Shown one piece after another: positions 32,801-44,470 of a stretch of DNA of 64,000 nucleotides. Source of the DNA: Paramarasmius palmivorus (taxonomy: Eukaryota; Basidiomycota; Agaricomycetes; Agaricales; Marasmiaceae); the NCBI GenBank assembly GCA_037176845.1, contig JAYKXP010000095.1:124001-188000 (forward strand), written 5' to 3'. Numbering within the stretch: the stretch's first letter is position 1; every line of letters begins with the position of its first letter. The translations under genes were made by a program, and so were the position numbers. Below the pieces are notes generated by a model that saw nothing but the letters and a program-made list of their open reading frames with translations, was not told the DNA's origin and made no database searches.

Positions 32801-33835
32801 TCAACCAGTGAGGAAGTCCTCAAAGTCCGACCCATATTCTCCGACATACATGTCCAAAGCGCTGCCTGGGGCCAGCTTTGGCTCAGCAACGGAAGCAGAA
32901 GGCGCTGACGACATCGACGACGCCGACGGTACCGACGACATCGACGACTTCAACGACATCGACGGCTTCAACGACATCGACGGCTTCAGCGTAGGCCTCA
33001 GCAAAAGGCTCGATGAAGCAGCCTTAGCGCTATGAACTCGCCTTCGTTTCTGGGCAGTGAAGATTAGAAAAGATGCGTCGCGTTATGTCAAAAAATCACT
33101 TACGTTGGAGCGGGTTTGTTCCACCATTGCAAAGCCATCGGTGTTATTGGAAGAGGCGGGGGTAAAAGAAGTGAAGGTAGAGGAAACGGTAGCGGCAGGT
33201 TTATTGGAAGGGGCTGGTCGAGCACGCCTGAACCTGCGAGCAAAGCGTTTGAAATGCGTTGGAGAACGGGAGGTGAGTTCACTATAGGCCTTTCAGACGC
33301 TAAGTTCAGAAAAGGAGGCCACTGTAGCTTACCCGCAAAGTTTGAAAGAAACCATCTCAATATCATCGTCGTCCGGGTCAGGGTTTTTCTTGGATACCTT
33401 GACAATCTCAATCTCGTTGTCGAAAGACGTCAAATCAGCTTTTCCATCAACCTCGGCGTCAAAAGCCCTTCCTTCATCAACCTCGACATCGGAAGAAGCC
33501 ATTTCGCCACTATCTTCATCTTTCTGGGATGCTTCAGCAACCTCGGTCTCGCTGTCGGAAGATGCTGAATTGCTGGTAGCTTTTCCATCAACCTCGACGT
33601 CGGATGAGGCTCCTTCCTCGTTACTTTCAGAGGACGTTTCACGGTCGCTGTCGGAAGAGCCTCTCCTATCGTTGTCGAATCCAGCACGGTTGCTGCTCAA
33701 AGCATCGCTGTCCATTCCTGAATCGTCGTTGTCATCGAAGGATCGGTTCGATTGGGAGGTACGGGAGACGCGGGCGTAATCAAAACTCGACTCATTGACG
33801 TCGGACATGTCGACGTCCGAGCCGTGGTTGGGCAT
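32801..33835 (-). CDS. Unknown acidic low-complexity protein, KDZ cargo
   Basis: Likely start at 33835 (MPNHGSDVDMSDVNESS); an upstream Met at 33874 is possible. Very rich in Ser, Asp and Glu over the first 150 residues, with repeated SSDVEVDGK-like units, then DDDDIEMVSFKLCG, an intron, a basic HFKRFARRFRRARPAP patch, another intron, and a C-terminal repeat (LKPSMSLKPSMSLKSSMS) ending EYGSDFEDFLTG. No domain recognised. The acid-plus-basic layout is common in nuclear proteins, but that is inference. Confidence 0.5.
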
Positions 33836-34052
33836 TGGAAAGGAGGACAGCGGTGGTGGGATGGATATCAGCAATTAGGAAAGTCGGGAGTGATAGGAGA
33901 GGCTAAGAGGTGGCAGGGGGACTGCCCCACGGAAGGGCGTGGAAGGTCCAAGGAGGTAAGCGATCACGTTGTCGCTAATATTCCGTTAACGCGAGTCTCC
34001 CAGGCCTTCCTCTCCCCCACTTCCTTTCCCTGCCAGCGCGTTGGCCTCGACA

Positions 34053-36255
34053 ATGGCATCATCCCCTCGCGAAGGCGCCGACATAGCCATTCAAGGTACG
34101 GCTCTCGATCTTTGGCTTAATGCAGGTTTTTCAAACCCTCGTTTGCGATCTGGCGCCCATGCCCTCCAACACGCGCTACCTGTTCACGCTACCACCCAGT
34201 GCGCAAGTCCCTCCACAGACCGGCCTGCGGTGATGGCAACAGTGTAGCTCGCCACGTTGATACCTGCTCGTGCTATAACACAGCGCGCAAGTCCCTCCAC
34301 AGACCGGCCTGTAGTAATAGCAGCAGCGTATCACGTGGGCGTTAATTGGTGCAAGGTGCAGCCGTTGTTCTGGCGCATTTTGAGGCCTTCCTTTCTACTT
34401 TTGATACCTTTATCATGCTCTTAAGCTGATGCAGCTCTGAGCTTTAGATGTTCAAGTCCTTCGGTTTCCGGAATACGACGTCGAGAAAGCGCTGCGCCAA
34501 TACGGCGAACGTGCCCTTAGCGTGCAAAATGTTGGGCAACTTCCAGCGGATGTTCTGGAGCTGGATTATGAGGTGGTGGATGTTACCTCAGTGCCTGGTA
34601 TTCACGAAAGGCTACACGAGGTTTTGCAGTGCACAGCAGCCGACTCAACGACTCTTTCTGCCGGCAGCCCTTCGTTGCACGCTCGTTTTTCCTTGCCAAC
34701 AAGCTTGTTGAAACCGCCTTCAGCCGCACCCGCTTTCTCTCTGAACGCTGAAAAGCCTTCGTCTGCTTGCCTGCCGGCTTCTTCATCTACCGCTCCGCCT
34801 GCTTCACAAATTAGCTCACAAAATGCCTCGCCCCATAGGCCCCGTTCTTCTCCTCCAAAACCATCGAAAAGGCCACGCTACAAGCTATCTCCCGGAAAGC
34901 CAGGCAAAAAACTCAATGCCCGACAAATGCGAGCTTTACGAAAAACAGAGCTCGCCCGCAATAGGCGCCGTCAAACTGCGAAAGATCGCGATGCTCAAAG
35001 CAAGGTTGAGCCCCGAGTTATAGGCGTAGCCCAGTCAGCTGAGCCCGTTGTGGTTGGGGGGTTCAATGCTGCGAGCATGCCTTCTTCGGAGCCTGCATGG
35101 ATTGGTACGAAGGGGCTTCCAAAGAGCCGGCGGCCCTCAGCGTCAAAGCTGAGAGATCTTCGTTGGAATGGAAAGTAAGCGCCCAGCTGCCTGATGCCTA
35201 TCTCCTCGCTAACACGTCATCTCCATAGGGCAACAGTCGTGCTGTTGGACGCCTTAGATCGCATTTGGGCGGTTCTTGGCGCACCTCCACCGAAGGCAAA
35301 AGATTGGAAAAACCTCAACGATGGGCTTATGAGGGAGCTTGAGGAATACGATAGAAGCTCCCTGTTCAATGCAAGCGATATGTCTAATAGAAGAGCTGGC
35401 GGCGCGCATGGCCTTCGTAACGCTGGGGTTTCCCATGGCGGGGGACAGCCACGCCCAGGAAATATTGCGATACGTGGAATCAAAAACCAAGCGGCCATTA
35501 AGGCGTTTTCTACCAGCAGCTACTTAGGCCGACTCGTTGGTCACACCGGTCGTGAGAGGCTCTACTTCGTTTTATAGCAGCCCATGCTAACGCATTTTGC
35601 AGGCCTTTATGCTACCTTTGCTAATCGTTTAGCAGCCGAAAGCCGGAGGGTGCTGAAAGAGCTTGGCCAGAACATTGAAGGCCTTCAGTTTCCTTCTCAT
35701 TCCAACCCAGAAGGTGGATACTGGGCTGCGCGATGCATCAACTCTGCTGGCCTTCTCCAAACAGCAGCAGTTTGCACCCTGCCTCATACTGATTTGGAAA
35801 ACTGGGCCCCAGGATGGTGCTGCGTAACGGCGATCGGAGACTATGACCCAGATAAAGGTGGCCACCTCATTCTTTGGAATGTTGGCCTTCGAATCAGATT
35901 TCCACCAGGGTGCAGCATTCTGTTTCCTTCAGCCGTCATAACCCACTCCAACACCCCTATTCAGCAAGGAGAAAGAAGGTACTCTATCGTAGAGTTTTCT
36001 GCAGGGGGCTTGTTCCGATGGGTGTATAATGGGTTTCGGACGGATGAGGAGCTTTTGGCAAGCCTCAACGAAGATGGCCTAAGGAAGTGGAGTTTGGATA
36101 AGGCCACCAGGTGGAAGAAGGAGGTTAGGATGTATACCAAGTGGTATGAGCTGGAGCGTGGGGATTACAGGGGGGTGGTGCTGGAGGAAGAAAGTGATCT
36201 TTCGGAGCTTTCAGAGCTGGAAGATGACCGTCCCACAAAGAAACAGAGGATATAG
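34053..36255 (+). CDS. TET/JBP family 2-oxoglutarate/Fe(II) dioxygenase
   Basis: Four exons, 34053-34095, 34448-35174, 35229-35551 and 35603-36255, give 581 residues in frame. N-terminal DIAIQDVQVLRFPEYDVEKALR, a Ser/Pro linker, a basic LSPGKPGKKLNARQMRALRKTELARNRRRQ stretch (read from 34870), then the double-stranded beta-helix dioxygenase. Iron ligands fit His426 and Asp428 (PHTDLENW) and His479 (VITHSNTP), with Arg489 or Arg490 for 2-oxoglutarate (GERRYSIVEF). TET/JBP enzymes oxidise 5-methylcytosine or thymine in DNA. In basidiomycetes these genes are known to travel with KDZ transposases, as here. Intron 1 is unusually long (352 bases) and holds a direct repeat. No lesion seen. Confidence 0.9.
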
Positions 36256-36360
36256 AGCATTTTTGAAAGCTTTATCTGCCTGTATATTTCGTTAAGCTTG
36301 GTCTTTTTCTTCGTTTGTTTTTTTTTCAAAAATAGATAGCTCTAATTTACAAAGAGTTTC

Positions 36361-39300
36361 ATGCCCTTTGTACAAACTACTTCTAGTACCCCCATAAAGA
36401 ACGTATTTAGCCGAAATGGTTTGAAGCCCAAAGGCTCACCTCCGAATCCTAAACCGGAACTACCACCTCCGAAATTATACTCCGTAACTGCCACGTCCAC
36501 ACACCCAAACATCCAAGCCCACTATCTGGCCATTCCTTCTTGTCATCCACCTATTATGGGTAGAACTGCTTCCAAGGGAAAGGGGCATGCTTCATCCTCT
36601 AAGGCTTCTCACCGTCGTACCACTAGCGATGGGGCTGTAAAGAGGAGCCATAAGGCAGCTGCCAAACGTAGCGTCTCAGATGGCGCGCTCCAGCAGCCAG
36701 CCATACTTCAGCAGCCGGTCATACTTCAGCAACCAGGCGTACCTCAGCAGGATGCTCCTCAGGAGGTGGCCGTGTTGAAAAAGCGAGGTCGAAGATCGGA
36801 CTGGCCAGATGAAGAGCTAGCGTTCTTCCAAAGCTGGCTCCCTATCTATGTCGAGACAACAGGTAGCAGGGATCCATTCTGGGTGGCGTTCTTTGCTGCA
36901 TTCTTCGAACATTTTCCGAAGTACAAGAACAAGCTAGCCAATGCTGGCTTTTCAGAGCCTGCCGCTGCTATCCAGAGCATGGCATCCTCCACCTCCTCTT
37001 CAAGCACGCCTCAGGCAGCATCTACCGGTGGTGTTCAGGGTACCGAAACCTCTGGCGACCAAGCTGGCGAAGGCGAACGTGAAGGTGCAGGTGATGCAGG
37101 CACGAACGGCAAAGGTGATGCAGGCACGAACGGCGAAGGTGATGCAGGTACGAACGGTGAAGGTGATGCAGGTACGAACGGTGAAGGTGAAGGTGAAGGT
37201 ACAGATAAGGTCGCCACCAAGAAATCGATTGAGGACCTGACCTGGGAAGAACTGGAAAAGGTATGCCGTGTGACGTGTCAGCCAAATAGACATGTATAGC
37301 TGACTCTAAACCCACAGAAGTCGAGAAACTGGTTCTACAACCATAGAAACGATAAGAAGAAGGCCGTTGCGTGGCAGCCGTGGATCAAAGAGAAGCTGTC
37401 CAGGCCCCAGCAGCGTGTCGTTCGCATTCCGGCCCATAAGCTTTACATGTCAATGCCTGAGCATGCTCCAAAGGTCGAGGCAGAGCTCAAACGGCGGTTT
37501 ACTGAGAACCTGGGCTCCGACAGCGATGATTCCGATGATTCCGATGATGAGTCTGAGGATGGGAGCGACGAGGAGATGGATGTAGGGCGCTTGATGGAGG
37601 ATTGGGGTTCCCTCACTGTTCGACAGAGAAGAAATGCCCTGCAAACACATGGCATGGCTCTTCGGTGTGCTTTAGCCAAGCAACTGTTCGACGGCGAGCC
37701 TGAAGAGCTTCGTCAGGAGGTTAAAACAGTAAACGAGTCAGCTTACATGTCGAAGAAGGCCCAGGAAAGGGCTAGCAAATCCGTGAACCCAAAGGTTGTT
37801 GCCTCCGCGACATCTGATTCCAAGGACCTAGTAACGCTGTAGGTGTTAGCTTTTTCAACAGCCATACTCTTAGGCTAACAAGCTCATACAGGCGACAAGA
37901 AAACATGGTCCCCATTACACAGACGTGGGCAGATGAGGTGTCGGCTGCATCAGGCATGCATGTGTCGGTGTTTTTCGGAAAGCCTCCTGCCCAGGCAGGA
38001 GAGAAATACATTATTGAGTCGTGAGTGATAGCATGTCCATTGCCAGTAACCTTAATGACCATGCGTTAGCGTACATGCAGGAACGAATAAAGCGGGAAAG
38101 ACCTGGGATAAACATGACCGTGAGAGGGTGAAGAAGGCTACGAAGTGCTTCTTCTCCTTCCTCGAGTCCTGCTCTGGTGCCGAAACCGCTGGGCCTAAAT
38201 CGTTATCTCCTGAGAACCTGCCAAAGGAGGGCTCGTCGAATGGTGAGGATCAAAATAAAGAGAAGAAAAAAAGTAAGGGGAAGGGGAAGGGGAAGAAGAA
38301 GGAAAGAAGGCAAGGTGTGTTGATCAACAAACCTGACGTTTGACTGATTGCTGACCACCACGTTGATTGCACGTTGCAGATCATGTATCCGGTTCTTCCG
38401 GCCCATCAATTCCGACTTTGGAAACGGCAAATAGCCCTTCTTTACAGCCGTCGTCACCTACCGAGGTTTCGACTCAGCCTACTAGGGCACAGGATCCCTC
38501 TGGGTCTACGCATGTCTTACCTCAGGCTATCATTGCAGCTGCGAAGGGTTGGTTTTCTTATCTTGGTATCTTCCGCCTCTTCAGCTGACGACCAATACAA
38601 TAGAACATGTTGCCACTCCAGAGGGAGGGCCTGATCGTAACCCTGCCAATCCTCCAGAACCAAAGGAGCGACCTCAGCCTATCAGAATGCCTTCAAAACC
38701 CAAGAAGATGAGCTTGAGGTTGAAGAAACGGCTTGTGCAGAGTAGCGAGGAAGAAGATGAAGGGCAAGATGACGAAGAAGATGGCCAAGATGACGAAGGC
38801 GAGCAGGAGAAGCAGCCAGTCATTCTTCAGGAAGCTCCGGCGCACAAATCCCCAACAGCTGGCTCTTTCTTCTCGTCTTTCAATCCCAAAGACCCGCAGG
38901 ACTTGTTTCTTGACGATTCTGCCAGTATGGCAGCCGTTGCTTGTCGCACAGACTGTCAAGCTACATCATCTGCGTCGAACATGCAGCCTCCTTCCCCAGA
39001 TTGCTCAGCCACCAGCTCTTCTCATGCAGATTCTGTCGACAATCCTTGTGGACAGCCTCCTTATATTCCGCAACCTATGGACATAGACGATGAGGAAGAT
39101 GCTGATGAACTACCGCCCCTAATCCTTGCTGCTCTTAAGCTGGTTCCAGATGGGGATGAGGGCGAATGGGCTGGCGAGGCCCTTGCAGTTCTCACATCCA
39201 GCGAGAGCATGGTTCAGCAACCTGTATGGCAACACATCGTTCATCAATTCATCAGCCTCCAGTCCATCTATTCGTTTACGAACATCTACCACCAGCGACT

Positions 39301-39847
39301 TCCAGGGAACCAAAGGCCATTGGTTTACAAGAAATGGTTCAAGGAAGGAAGGAAGATTGAGATGCCTTTACCTTTTCCCCCTGTTGACGAATTCTCCGAA
39401 GGCCTATGGAGCTGGTGGAAGTTACTGAACCCTGAATGGAGAGAACGTATAGGAGAGAGGCGGATGTCAAGGGTGCAGACGGGCGACTGGAGCGAGCTTC
39501 GGTATCCTGGCCAGAATGGGCTCCTGCTTCCAGTGATCGGTCTCAAATGGTGGTATCTTCAAGAGGAGAAAGAGGGAGGTTCTGCAGACTGGAAAGAGCT
39601 TGCGGAAGATGTGCTGTGGGTATTTGAGTCAATCATCAAGTGGGAGAAGGAGAATCCACAGCCTTTGCCCCCTCCACCGAGCCAGCGACCTGCCAGCAGT
39701 CGAGCACGAGATAGGCCCACAAGCACTGCACCTCCATCTACACGAAGCCAGAAGCCAAGGTCCTCCCAGCGAAAGCGTTCAGATTCTGGGCCATCTACTC
39801 AGGAGCCCAGTAAACGACCATTAAAGAAGGCTAGGCGAGAAGGCTAG
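36361..39847 (+). CDS. Large unknown KDZ-associated protein
   Basis: Starts at 36361 (MPFVQTTSS). Joining exons at GT-AG sites (near 37261-37317, 37840-37892, 38021-38069, 38314-38379 and 38570-38605) gives a continuous protein of roughly 1000 residues. Early part: basic Ser-rich region with two RRTTSDGAVKRS/KRSVSDGAL-like units. Then RSDWPDEELAFFQSWLPIY, FWVAFFAAFFEHFPKY, a Gly/Asn/Glu minisatellite region (four 24-base units, 37093-37188), and DLTWEELEKKSRNWFYNHRNDKK, a pattern often seen in basidiomycete proteins of unknown role. The C-terminal half is acidic, then has a globular part (AALKLVPDGDEGEWAGEAL, RLPGNQRPLVYKKWF, WWKLLNPEWRERIGERRM) and a basic Ser/Pro tail. Probably nuclear; function unknown. 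Could be two genes, but the splice joins are in frame throughout. Confidence 0.65.
37093..37188 (+). repeat. Coding minisatellite, four 24-base units
   Basis: Unit GATGCAGGTACGAACGGTGA plus AGGT, repeated four times and encoding DAGTNGEG. The first two units have CACGAACGGC, the last two TACGAACGGT, so copies 1-2 and 3-4 pair up. A multiple of three, it alters protein length only. Confidence 0.9.
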
Positions 39848-40077
39848 GTACGGCTTATTCTTTTTCCTTCATTCTACCACCTCACCCTTATTCTACCACT
39901 TGCAAGTGCGCTTTTATTCACGATCCTGCCCCCTTGCCATTATCCTCACTCAAACCTTTATTCTTGCCATTACCGCTCTTGTCTCTTTGCTCATCCTCAA
40001 CTTTATTTTCACTTGCACCTTGATCCATGCCCTCGCCTTTATTCTATTCACTCATTAATTAGCTTTGGTTCTATTAC

Positions 40078-40362
40078 ATCTATCCACTTTTGAAAAATGT
40101 TTTTAAAAACGTTTTGTAAAAATCGTTCTTGGTTGCCCAATACAGCTCGTTCAACATTTCTACGCTCCATGTTTTCAAAATGGTTTTTAAATGTTTTTTT
40201 AAAAGCTGTGTTCTGCGGGGGACATTTTGTGGGCTCCTAACTGCATTTGGGGCTGCATAATGTATCCTAGCTCATTTTTACAAAACAACTATGTACGTAG
40301 ATACTTCGATGTTTAATGCAAAAATGGTGTCCGAGGATTGTCGGAGTTTAATTAAAAAAGGG
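40078..40362 (-). repeat. KDZ right terminal inverted repeat
   Basis: 285 bases complementary to 25027-25311 with one mismatch (CA here, CG there). The bases 40363-40375 complete the element, followed by GAGTTAAGC and copia gag. Confidence 0.95.
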
Positions 40363-40375
40363 CGGTAGGGCGACT

Positions 40376-43300
40376 GAGTTAAGCGTAAACCGAATAACCC
40401 CAATTGGTCAAACCAAAAGAAGCCGAAGAACGGCGATAACGGCAAAGGCAAGTCTCCTGAATCTAATCAGAAGAAGGATGATCAGCCTACCGCCGGCGGC
40501 TCGGCTGAAGGGGGGGATTCGGAAAAGAAGAAAAAGTGCAAGAAGTCCAACGAAACTCAGGTTGAAGTTGCGACACTTGCTACCACTAATGCCTTGCCTA
40601 CTTCCACTCCTGCTCGCATCGGCTCTTACACTATCAACGATGATGGCTGGTTTGAAGAAGTTGAAATCATCAACGAAGGGACCGACGATGCTATGATCTT
40701 CTGGTACGATAAAATAAAACCTTCTTTTAATAAGTTTATTGATCACCTGCGACAGATTCCACGTGCATTCCGACACATATGTAGTTCTCACGCGTCTTCA
40801 TGTATGCCTGCCGAATATGTATCTATATCATGTCCACATGCCGAACAATATGAATCTGTCACGCTCAATATTCTTCAACCGTGTGAAACTGAGAATCATC
40901 CATGTCATCATCATGACGGACCGTTACAATATTGGGTCGCTGATTCGGGAGCTTCAATTCATGTTACTAGAAACATGAGCGACTTCTCGTCGTATGAACC
41001 CTTATCACGCCGAATCCCAGTAAATACGGCAAATGCTCAATCCATGGTCTATCTCGAAGGTAAAGGTACTGTTGTAATGCATCATGATAACCGGATAATC
41101 ACAATTGACCCTGTGTACTATCAACCACACTGCCACGACCGTCTACTGTCCACGGGATCGATTAACAAATTGGGTTATGTCACAACTAGTGATGACGTAC
41201 AAACTCAGATCAGATCTAAACGAGACCAATCTTTATTAATGAGTATGAAGCCTCTTATTCAAGGCGAAACTATTCATTGGCTCGAATCAGAAATTATACA
41301 TCCTGAAACGACTGATCTTCATAACCCACCATCCTTTAACCAAGTTACAGACACTTATACCTGGCACAACCAATTTGGTCATCTGTCTGATAAAGTATTT
41401 AGTTGTATTAAAGATTCTACCACGGGCTTTCCCGAAACTTTAATTAAGAATCAACCTGACGTCTGTGAAGGCTGTGCCCTTGGAAAGATGCATGGGAAAC
41501 CTCATCGATCCTCGGAGAAGCGAGCTTCGGCTCTGTTAGAATTGATTCATGCCGACCTGTTTGAACTACCCACGTTATCGTATTCTCGTAAGAAATACGT
41601 GGCAACGTTCTTAGATGATAATACCTCCTTTGTAGCCTCGTTCTTCTTAACAAAGAAATCACAAGCTTTTACTGAATTTCGCAACTATAAAAAGTTCGTC
41701 GAAAAACAGACTGGTCTAAAGATCAAGAAGCTTCGTGTGGATCGAGGAGGAGAATTTTCATCAACAGAGTTCATTAATTATTTGGGAGCACATGGCATCA
41801 TTCATGAAAGAACCGTTGCTACGATACATGAACAAAACGGCAGAGCGGAACGAATTCATTGAACGCTCAGTGACAAATCAGAGTGCATGCGCTTAATGGC
41901 TGGCTGCCCTGAGTCATGGTGGGAATTTTCATTTCACACCGCCATTCATGTTTATAACCGTACACCATTAAAACAGATCAATTACATGACGCCTGTAGAA
42001 GCCTTTTTAGGTAAAAAGCCTGATGTATCTTATTTCCGTACTTTCGGCTGCGGAGCTTACGTTCATATTCCAATTGAAAAACGGAAGAACAAGCTCGCCC
42101 CTAAGTCCGAATTAATGACTTTCATTGGCTATGAATCTGGTACCAAAGCTTATCGCTTTATGTGTTCAGACAATACTATCTTTATCGGTGAACATGGTTT
42201 CTTTTTAGAATCCACATTTCCCAGGAAGAAGTCCTCTCAAGAGCGTCCACTTCCTTCCATTCCTGAAGGTGATATACCCAAAGAGGAAATCCCTTCATTT
42301 GATGAACCGCAACCCGGCCCATCACACAGACCGCCAACTCCGTTTAACTTTGATCCACCCGGATCCGGAGATGTTGACTCTGATTCAGACTCCGATCATT
42401 CTGATCATCACGTTCCTCATCAGGAACCTCCACCTCATTTTAATCCACCACCTGCACGTCCTCCTACTCCACCTCAGCTGAATCCTTTTAGTTATAGGCC
42501 AGAGGATGTAGAAGAATGGAGACGTTTAAATCCTGGTCCTCATAATCGTCAAATGGCTCCAAGATATATTCCGGAAACGGGATCTTGGAAACGTCAGACA
42601 GGTCCGAAACCACACACACAATGTCTTCCTGTGCCGCCACGTGCGCCAAGAAACGCTGTACCTGGTCCCTCAACACCTAATGACGTTAATCCACGTGAAG
42701 AACCACGTGTTGATGCCCCTGTAGATGACGATATCGAAATGGATCCAGATGCAGATATGCGACGTCCTGAAAGTCCATTTGACCCGGATGATCGTATGGA
42801 TGACCCTGAAGCTACTTTATCTCAATTAGCTCAAGGAGGAGGAGAACCATTTCTATTGTTTTTAATGCAACAAGCTGACACTGTATCTAACAATCAATCC
42901 TTTAAAGAATGGAACTTCCGTGACATATTAAAGTTGCCGAAGGATCAATTTGATCAGTGGATGGCTAAATGCGAAGAAGAGATCACTGATCTCAAACGTA
43001 GAGGAGTCTTCGAAGAATGTGATCTGCCAAAAGGCAAAAAGGCAATCAAATGCCGATGGGTCTTTAATCAAAAGTCTGATGGTCGTAAACGATCTCGACT
43101 TGTTGCGAAAGGTTTTAGTCAACGAGAAGGTGTGGACTATAACGAACTGTTTTCCCCGGTTGTATGTTATGAAACCGTTAGATTACTCTTCGCACTTGCT
43201 GCTCTAGAAGATTGGAAAATCGAGGCAGTTGATGTAAAGACGGCATTTTTATATGGTGCCCTCGACGAAGAAATCTATATGGAACAGCCGGAAGGGTTTA

Positions 43301-44442
43301 ACAAGAAAAACCCTAATAAGGTTTGGCGCCTTAAGAAAGCCCTGTATGGTCTCAAACAAGCAAGCCTTGCCTGGTGGCGTAAATGCAATGAGTCAATGCT
43401 CAAACTAGGTTTTAAGCGCTGCCGATCAGATGCAGGTGTTTACGTCTATGAAAAAGGCAACCAAAAGATCTACGCCATTATTTATGTAGATGACACACTA
43501 TTCCTTGGCAAAGATCACAAGTTAGTCTTAAACTTAAAAGGCAAATTTATGGAGATGTGGGAATGTCGGGATCTTGGCGAGGCTAAAGAATTCCTTGGTA
43601 TGCGCATCACACGTGATAGATCAAAGCGCACTCTTGCGTTAGATCAGTCCGATTATCTGAAAAAGATAGTGAAGCGATTTGGCATGGAAAGCGCTAAATA
43701 CGCCAACACGCCTTTACCAACTGGATACAAGCCTACCGCAAATGAGAAACCGATAGATCCTGCAGTCCGCTCTAAATTCCAACAAGTGATTGGATCGATT
43801 TTATTCTTAATGTTAGGTACACGCCCAGACATTTCATATGCTACTATAAAGTTATCTCAGTACGCTGCAAACCCAAGCCCAGAGCATCTTCAAAAGGCTC
43901 TGTATATCTTACGGTACCTGAATAAGACAAGTGACTATCGTCTGGTCTATGATGGAGCCTCTGATAAAGGTTTAATTTGCTTTGCGGACTCTGATTGGGC
44001 ATCTGACAATTTCGATCGAAAATCACATTCTGGATACGTCATTAAATTGGCAAGCGCTCCTGTGTGTTGGGTCTCACACAAACAAAAGACAGTAGCACTT
44101 TCTTCTACCGAAGCAGAGTACATGGCTCTCTCTGATGCATCGCGTCAGATCTATTGGATTCAACAACTCTTTGGCGAGCTCCAATTCCCTATTCACGGTA
44201 CTCCACTTGTCGGTGATAATCAAGGATCAATTTTCCTCGCATCAAATTGCGTTGTTGAGAAGCGATCAAAACATATTGATATACGCTTTCATTTTATTCG
44301 TGATAAGGTTGAGGACGGATCAATCGTAGTCTATTATACTCCGACAGATTCAAATGTGGCTGATATCTTTACTAAGAATCTTCCACATGCTACCTTTGTG
44401 AAGTTTAGATCCAAACTCGGTTTAGAATTTGCATCCGCATAA
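40376..44442 (+). pseudogene. pol: Copia gag 3' part and pol, one in-frame stop
   Basis: Frame continuous with the gag segment at 24365. After a Lys/Asn/Pro linker: protease YWVADSGASIHVT, integrase zinc module HNQFGHLSDKV plus CEGCALGKMHGKPH, integrase core HADLFELP and VDRGGEFSST, then ERIH, TGA (41860-41862) and TLSDKSECMRLMAG. Arg is normal at the stop position in related elements, so CGA-to-TGA fits. After the integrase C-terminal region and a Pro/Asp/His-rich linker, reverse transcriptase has FSPVVCYETVR and YVDDTLFLGKD. RNase H has CFADSDWASD, SSTEAEYMAL and DNQGSIFLAS. The stop at 44440-44442 precedes the purine tract. All domains are present; the single stop makes it non-autonomous as read. 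Confidence 0.9.
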
Positions 44443-44456
44443 GTCCATTGACGACT

Positions 44457-44470
44457 AAAGCGAGGAGGAG
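44457..44470 (+). promoter_or_regulatory. Copia polypurine tract
   Basis: AAAGCGAGGAGGAG abuts the 3' LTR. Such tracts resist RNase H and prime plus-strand DNA. Confidence 0.8.

Larger units (their letters stand above)
25014..40375. mobile_element. 15.4 kb KDZ DNA transposon with TET/JBP and Ras cargo
   Basis: Ends are long inverted repeats, 25027-25311 and 40078-40362, 285 bases with one difference, preceded at each terminus by about 13 poorly matched bases. The flanking copia gag is duplicated as GAGTTAAGC (25005-25013, 40376-40384), close to the 8-base duplication known for Zisupton/KDZ elements. Inside: KDZ transposase with a CxC2 cysteine cluster (25338-29387, minus), a Ras-type GTPase (30510-31357, minus), two unknown proteins (31780-32528 and 32801-33835, minus), a TET/JBP dioxygenase (34053-36255, plus) and a large unknown protein (36361-39847, plus). 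Association of KDZ transposases with TET/JBP genes is established for basidiomycetes; the GTPase is, to my knowledge, not a standard part. Confidence 0.92.
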
